Below are positions 59,701-64,000 of a stretch of 64,000 nucleotides of DNA, piece by piece. Below the pieces are notes generated by a model, which did no database searches, was not told the origin of the DNA, and saw only the letters and a list, made by a program, of their open reading frames with translations. Position 1 is the first letter of the stretch; the number at the start of each line of letters is the position of its first letter. The DNA lies in contig ML664173.1 in assembly GCA_007570785.1 (NCBI GenBank), forward strand, positions 13,983,933 to 14,047,932, in the 5' to 3' direction. Position numbers and translations under genes: made by a program. The stretch is from Antilocapra americana. Its lineage: Eukaryota > Chordata > Mammalia > Artiodactyla > Antilocapridae.

Positions 59701-62700
59701 GGGCCATGTTCGTGACTTCTGGGAGAGGGAGCTGGGAGGGTCCTTCCAGAGGAGGAAGATGGCCCTGGAGGGGTAAGTAGCTGGCTGCCCCCTCCCAGGC
59801 CTCTCAGAGGAAGGATACATTCCCAGAATCACCGCTTCCAGGCATTTGATTGGCAGAGCCTCTTTGGTCATTTCCTTGGCCAGGTCCATCAGCCTGGGGG
59901 GAGGAAGGCAGAGTCATGAGGACAGAGGCTCCAGTCCCTTCTGGTGAAGGAGCATCGGGAAGTAGACTAGATGGACAAAGACTCCCCTGCCTTCCAAGCT
60001 GCCTCAGCTCAGGCCCAGCACCTCCCCATCACATCCTTCCTGAACCCAAGGGGGTGGGAGAAGAGACAACCACGGAAGAGGAGGAAAGAGGCCCCTTCCC
60101 CTTCTGCCCTTCCATTTCCTTCTTCCCTTAGAGTCCTGCTCCTAAGTCCTCTGCAGGGGAGGGTGGTTGGGGGTGGCATGCAGTGTTAGGCAGGCTCCCG
60201 GGCTGGGGAGCCTCCTGTAAAGGTGGTGTTTGGGGAGTGCATCGGAAAGCATGCCAAAGATGCTGGAGACCTTGGCATTGATCTTGTTTCTTTTGGAGCA
60301 CCGTGGATACCCCTGGCCCAACTATGACTTCTCTGAAGAGCCTTTAATTGTTGTAACTGCTCCCCCATGGCTGGCCAGCTCCCTGGGGCCTGGACATGGA
60401 ATCTCAGGCAGTTAGCTACCCAGTGACTCCCTCACCTGCTCTTGAACTTGGAATTCACACCACTTTAAGACAGACTATCCCTGAAGCCTGGCTCCTCCCT
60501 CCTCACCAGAAGCTGTCCCTTAGGCCTGGGGATGCAGCCTGGCCACGGGCTTTGCAGGGTAGGTGTCAGACTCCTCCATCCCATGAGGCTGGAGCTGGGC
60601 CGCATACACAGCAGGCATAGGACAAAGCAAAGCTTTGGGTTGAGGAAGGTTGCACTCCACCCGAGGGCTTAGAGAAGGGGTAATTAAGTAATTTAGCTAA
60701 TAAACCATTTAAAGCATTTTTCATAAGGAAGTGATCATGGATTGGTTATATGTGGAGCAAGATGTAAAATTCACACTCGTTATCAAAGCACAGGGTTTCA
60801 AACCTGTAGACAGCTTTGGGCTGAACCCCCAGACCCACCTGTGGTATTCACTCTCCACTCTACTCTGCCCTAAGGGTTTCCATGGGGTGAATCCAGCCAA
60901 GGGTCTACACTTGGGGAGCAGAGTGGGAAGTGAGACATGCAGTGTTCTCCCCAGTAGGGTCCCTGCTGCTCAAACACTGGGCCTTGTACCAAATGACCAG
61001 AAGCAAGTCCAGTAAGGTAACTGGGGTGATACCAGGGAACAGAGAGAAAGGGGAGGACTCTCTCCTGTGAGGCCCACCTCTCCTAGCAGGAAGATAAGGC
61101 TCACACACAGACATCCACCTGGGACCAACCTCTGTCATCACCAAGGCAAGTGGGTGGGCTGCCATCACCCTCTTGGCTCAGCATGGATACTGGGATTCCC
61201 CCTCTTGACTCAGCATGGATATTGGGGTTCCTTTTCCTCAAGGGAGCCCTGGCTGCCCATCTTGGCCAGAGTCCCCTCTTTAGGATGTCCTAAGGAGGGT
61301 CCCACGGTGGTACCTGCTTTGCTGGCAGGCTCCCCTGGGAAGAGTCCCTGCCTGCCTGATAAGCTTCCACCCACAGGTGATCGATGGGCTCCAACCAGTC
61401 CAGGCCCTGTGACCTGGTGCAGTGGGACTCGTGCTCCCCACACTTACCCTGTCAGAGGTCTGCTCTTCTTAATTTCAAAGAACTGTGTCCCTGTGTGATT
61501 GTACCTGTGGGTGCTGGTTAAGGGCTCTCTGGCTTGATCTGGAAGAGGCGTGTCTCTTTGCCCCCATCCAGACCCTGGGGATCCAGCACTCCTTGGGGGT
61601 GCAGGCCGGGTAAGGATGCCCCAGAGTGCTTCTGGAGAGTGCCCAAGAGGATGCTCAGGGTGTGATCATCTGAAGGGAGAGGAGGGCACAGCACGCCACT
61701 GGCTCCTTCCCCCACAGGGCCCCCTCTGCCCTCGCTCATCCTCTGTTCCCAGCTTTCCTCTCCCAGGAAGGGAGCTGGGCAGTAGGCAGCCAGGTTGGCC
61801 AGGGCAGAGAGAGACGCCTGAGCCCTGGACAGCTCTCAGCAGTACTTCATGTTCCAATTGGTGAGAAACTGACAAAAGGCTGGGGTGGGATTCCTGTGTG
61901 GCTCTGTTGCTGGATGCTGCTCCCAACCAGCCAGTCCCTCTCCAGGCCACAAATCCCCATCTCTGTCCCCTACCCCCCACCCCTGACCGCCCCAGCAAAG
62001 GAGGGCTGGATCCAGTTTTCAGTAACCAGCCTGGCTTTTCTTCTGCTCAGGACCCATGCCTGGCCCTTAGGGTTCCTGCCATCTCTGACTGAAAGAGCAG
62101 CTAGGAGGGTCAGAGGGAGCCTGGGTGGAAGAGCTCCAGGCAGGGCCCAGGGCTGGAGAGGCCCAGGTCAAGGACACCAAGGAATCCTGGACTCAGCGGG
62201 GTAAGGGGGGGGGCGGTTCCCAAGGCTCTTCCCATGCTGGGCAGCTGGCCTCCTGCCAGGGAGGAAAAAGGCGAAGAACTAGAGGATATGTCCAAGATGT
62301 GGAAGCTGTCTCCTGGAGCATAAAAATTCTTTTTCTCCTCCAGCTAGCTACCTGCTACCTCCCCCCAGCACACACTCCTTCCCCCCAAGACACACCCCTT
62401 TTAGACCAGTTTTTAAGCAGTCCCAAGGGAGTTTCCCCACATTCTCTCTCTGCTGGCGCCAGAGGGTCAGCAGAGGAGGTCTGGGCCGGCGGACCTGGAC
62501 TAGGTTTCTGCCAGCGGGTCATTCAGGAGACACTGACCCCCTCACAAGGAGGAGGAAGCAGGGAGGCCAGAGCAGGTGCGGCATTCACCAGACAAACCCG
62601 CTCTGGTACCTGGGAGGACACGGGCTGTGGGCACACAACTCCAGGGGCTCAGAGATGCCGTGTGAGCGGCACCTCCTGGGGTTGTGGGGGTGCGGCTGCT

Positions 62701-62881
62701 CGGCCCAGTGCCCTCCGGCCCTGTCTGGAAACAAGCCCCAGCCGGCTCCCGACCAGCCGGACTGCGGCCATGACGTCGACCCCAGAGGATACTGCAGCTC
62801 CCTGATGTAGCGCTGCACCGCTTCCAGGCGCTCAGGGACCGGCGTGGAGGGCTGGAACGTAGGCACACTCGGTATGGGGAT
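53653..62881 (-). CDS. VASH1: VASH1, vasohibin-1 tubulin tyrosine carboxypeptidase (N-terminal exon(s) off window)
   Basis: Six coding exons in transcription order: 62793-62881, 61448-61504, 59819-59893, 56840-57221, 54903-55015, 53653-53725. They give 789 bases, 262 codons plus stop, all in phase, matching human residues 104-365 one for one. Vasohibins, with the small partner SVBP, remove the C-terminal tyrosine of alpha-tubulin. VASH1 was first described as an endothelial angiogenesis inhibitor. The transglutaminase-like catalytic residues are present by human numbering: Cys169 in ALPIKCLEAV, His204 in NYFRHIVLG, Ser221 in GMSRRED. The basic, disordered C-terminal tail (SSPHRRNSRSERRPSGEKK) follows. 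Two introns have U12-type signals. No lesion seen. The first 103 residues must be encoded right of base 64000, since no matching frame occurs at 62882-64000. Confidence 0.97.
54127..54322 (-). mobile_element. Bov-tA SINE
   Basis: Reverse copy, sense to VASH1, in the intron before the last exon. aagtcgcttagtcatgtatg, ccaggggatcttcctgatcc, catctgagccaccagggaac. Confidence 0.92.
54903..55015 (-). CDS. VASH1: VASH1 exon, residues 305-342
   Basis: 113 bases, IGKGTGPPSPTKDRKKDVSS then PQRGQSSPHRRNSRSER. Basic, serine- and proline-rich, probably disordered tail. Phase 0 in, phase 2 out, donor gtgagc. Confidence 0.95.
55836..55857. repeat. Poly(C)/C-rich tract
   Basis: Twelve C, G, five C, G, CC. 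Poly(G) in the VASH1 pre-mRNA. Confidence 0.85.
56330..56810. repeat. C-rich minisatellite, about 54-60-base unit, with a 10-N gap
   Basis: About seven or eight imperfect copies of a unit containing acatttccattgcccc, acttccatccccacccctgc and ccttccaccctcacctct. Bases 56494-56503 are N, so the true copy number is unknown. It lies in a VASH1 intron, and on the transcribed strand it is G-rich. Confidence 0.92.
56494..56503. other. Assembly gap (10 N)
   Basis: Ten undetermined bases inside the minisatellite. The real missing length may be greater, as repeat arrays are often collapsed. Confidence 0.99.
56840..57221 (-). CDS. VASH1: VASH1 exon, residues 177-304, catalytic His204 and Ser221
   Basis: 382 bases, starting YLTNSMPTLERFPISFKTYF and ending RHARDMRLK. 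It contains the FRHIVLGVNFGGRYGALGMS core. Residues differing from my memory of human include Gly212 (Ala) and a Cys in KLGQCVSHD (Ser). The acceptor is gtggccag with an upstream tttccttagc branch-like motif. The donor is the weak gtgcct. Confidence 0.95.
57940..58100 (+). mobile_element. L2 3'-end-like fragment with internal T tract
   Basis: ctagaatgtaagcttttgag, aatggggaccaccttgcctg, a run of about 22 T, then ggcacatgaaaggcactcaa follow the L2 3'-end layout. Confidence 0.6.
58150..58330 (+). mobile_element. MIR
   Basis: ctgcagaggaggactctgag, gctcagagatgctaaggagc, ttgaggccacagtgaggatg, gcagagctaggattcgggtc. Confidence 0.75.
59819..59893 (-). CDS. VASH1: VASH1 exon, residues 152-177, catalytic Cys169
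   Basis: 75 bases, LMDLAKEMTKEALPIKCLEA then VILG. It carries the nucleophile Cys169. The donor is gtatccttc, U12-type, splitting Ile177 after AT. Confidence 0.95.
59894..61447 (-). other. VASH1: VASH1 intron within Gly152
   Basis: 1.55 kb, ordinary GT-AG intron (gtaagt, cccccag). Mostly unique sequence. A tandem repeat of the phrase ctcagcatggatattgg occurs near 61175-61225. Confidence 0.8.
61448..61504 (-). CDS. VASH1: VASH1 exon, residues 134-152
   Basis: 57 bases, YNHTGTQFFEIKKSRPLT. Its first G completes Gln133 and its last GG begins Gly152. The acceptor cacccacag lacks a pyrimidine tract and has cccttaac 14 bases upstream. Donor gtaagt. Confidence 0.94.
61505..62792 (-). other. VASH1: VASH1 intron within Gln133, U12-type signals
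   Basis: Starts gtatcctct and has cccttaac with its branch-like A at -14/-15 from the acceptor. It lacks a pyrimidine tract. No recognised repeat or exon inside. Confidence 0.8.
62793..62881 (-). CDS. VASH1: VASH1 exon, residues 104-133
   Basis: 89 bases, IPIPSVPTFQPSTPVPERLE then AVQRYIREL plus CA of Gln133. Acceptor gtgcccag. The donor is gtatcctct, a U12-type 5' splice site, phase 2. Confidence 0.95.
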
Positions 62882-64000
62882 CTGGGCACGGAGAGAGAAA
62901 GCTCTGGTCACGGAGGGAGGCTCACCCTGGAGCTTTCAGCCCGCGGGACACCCAGATTAGCCCCCAGAGAAGCCACGTCCAGTGCAGGGGCTCCGCCCTC
63001 CCTCCTTCGCTGAGCTTCTCTTCCCCCATCCCCTCAATGGCCATTCCTCACCCTCCTGGCCCTTAGCGGCATTTCTCATCTGGAGCTTATGTTGATATTC
63101 CAATTTTATGCTTCTTTCATAATTTTAGGAAAAAACACAGGCTGACTGTCTGGAATTTTACATTTCATGAACTTCAAGGCATTCCCAGGAATGTCAGTCT
63201 TGAAGTTAAGTTCATTTGGGTTTGGGGTTCAACTCTGGTTCAATTGCTGGGTCAGACTCAAGTTGACCAGATGTCCCTGTCCCTGGCGACCTCAGCAGGG
63301 GGTATGACCCCACTGTACCCTCATATCACAGCACAGTGACCTGGCCTTCCTGCTCCCCTGGGGGCAAGGAGGAAGTGCGAGGGTCAGAGGGATGTGGCTT
63401 GGGACTGGGCTTGCCATGGACTAGCCACTTTGGAAGGGTTCCATGGAGGCAGCAGGAGCCCTGGTTCTCCAATACCTGCCTGTCCTGCCAGCACCATACC
63501 TACCACAGCACGGCTAACCGGGCATCTGGACAGTCCTCCTCAGAGCAGAGACTCTCCAGAGTTCAGCCAGACATGGGGAGAAGGGGGTGTCGTGGGGAGA
63601 GAGGGGGTGTCAGGCAAGTGCCCGACACCCTGAGGACTGGGAACCCCCAGCCTGGGCTGCTCAGGTGCTGGGAGTCAGGCTAGGATCCGCGACCCCCTGG
63701 AGTTGTCCCTCGGCAACCCAGCGGTTGTCAGAACCCGCTCCGGCCTGGGGGGCCTGAAGCCTGGCAGTTTGGCCGCAACAAGTCAAGTGAGGCTCAGAAG
63801 CCAAGGGACGCATCCACCAAGGCCTTGGGGTTACAGGTCGGGCTTTCCTGGGTAGAGAGGAATCAGCTTTCCAGGTCCAAGGCCCACCCTGCTGGGGTCC
63901 CCCTTGGCTCCCAGTGCTGGCAGCTCTGAAGTTGCATCAGGGCTTCTTGCCTGAGGAGATGAGGCCCCACCCTTCTGCCCCTAGGCCTTGGCCTACCCCT
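62882..64000 (-). other. VASH1: VASH1 upstream intron (partial)
   Basis: No frame on the minus strand resembles the VASH1 N-terminal region, so this is intron running off the window. No recognisable repeat. Confidence 0.75.

Larger units (their letters stand above)
57222..59818 (-). other. VASH1: VASH1 intron within Ile177, U12-type signals
   Basis: Starts gtatccttc and ends tttccttagc, ctgggcggcgtggccag-type, with no polypyrimidine tract at the acceptor. The branch-like A is at about -19. It contains L2- and MIR-like relics. No other exon seen. Confidence 0.8.

Overview
The window is a ruminant (bovid) autosomal segment. Diagnostic repeats run throughout: Bov-tA SINEs, CHR-type tRNA-derived SINEs, BovB (RTE) LINE copies and ruminant L1 3' ends, on top of older mammalian MIR, L2 and hAT-type relics. 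The genes are spliced, with GT-AG introns, a CpG-island promoter and AATAAA signals. Their order matches human 14q24.3 read in reverse, LRRC74A (-), ANGEL1 (+), VASH1 (-), so the species is probably cattle or a close relative (sheep, goat, buffalo). The exact species cannot be told from the sequence alone.

Layout. 1-14365: the 5' half of LRRC74A on the minus strand, seven coding exons, 225 codons in one open frame. The remaining exons lie off the left edge. 14366-25640: intergenic DNA full of repeats, with a nested L1/SINE/BovB cluster at 19.3-21.3 kb. 25640-46115: the whole of ANGEL1 on the plus strand, with a CpG-island promoter, ten coding exons (668 codons), a long 3'UTR and a poly(A) signal. 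Its introns hold a near-perfect hairpin (intron 5) and an inverted pair of BovB elements (intron 7). 46116-49474: spacer between the two converging genes. 49475-64000: VASH1 on the minus strand, with a long 3'UTR carrying a Bov-tA and six coding exons matching human residues 104-365. The N-terminal exon(s) lie off the right edge. A C-rich minisatellite with a 10-N assembly gap sits in the VASH1 intron at 56.3-56.8 kb.

The three genes are not an operon and share no pathway. ANGEL1 is a CCR4-type endonuclease/exonuclease/phosphatase-fold protein that binds eIF4E. VASH1 is the tubulin tyrosine carboxypeptidase vasohibin-1. LRRC74A is a leucine-rich-repeat protein of unknown function. I saw no new coding system. 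The best second looks are two VASH1 introns with all the hallmarks of U12-type (minor spliceosome) introns, a 34-bp perfect inverted repeat with a short loop in ANGEL1 intron 5, a roughly 1.2-kb-arm inverted BovB pair in ANGEL1 intron 7, a minisatellite of decoy-like donor sites beside a weak VASH1 donor, and a Bov-tA inserted 13 bases past a LRRC74A donor that leaves the reading frame open.
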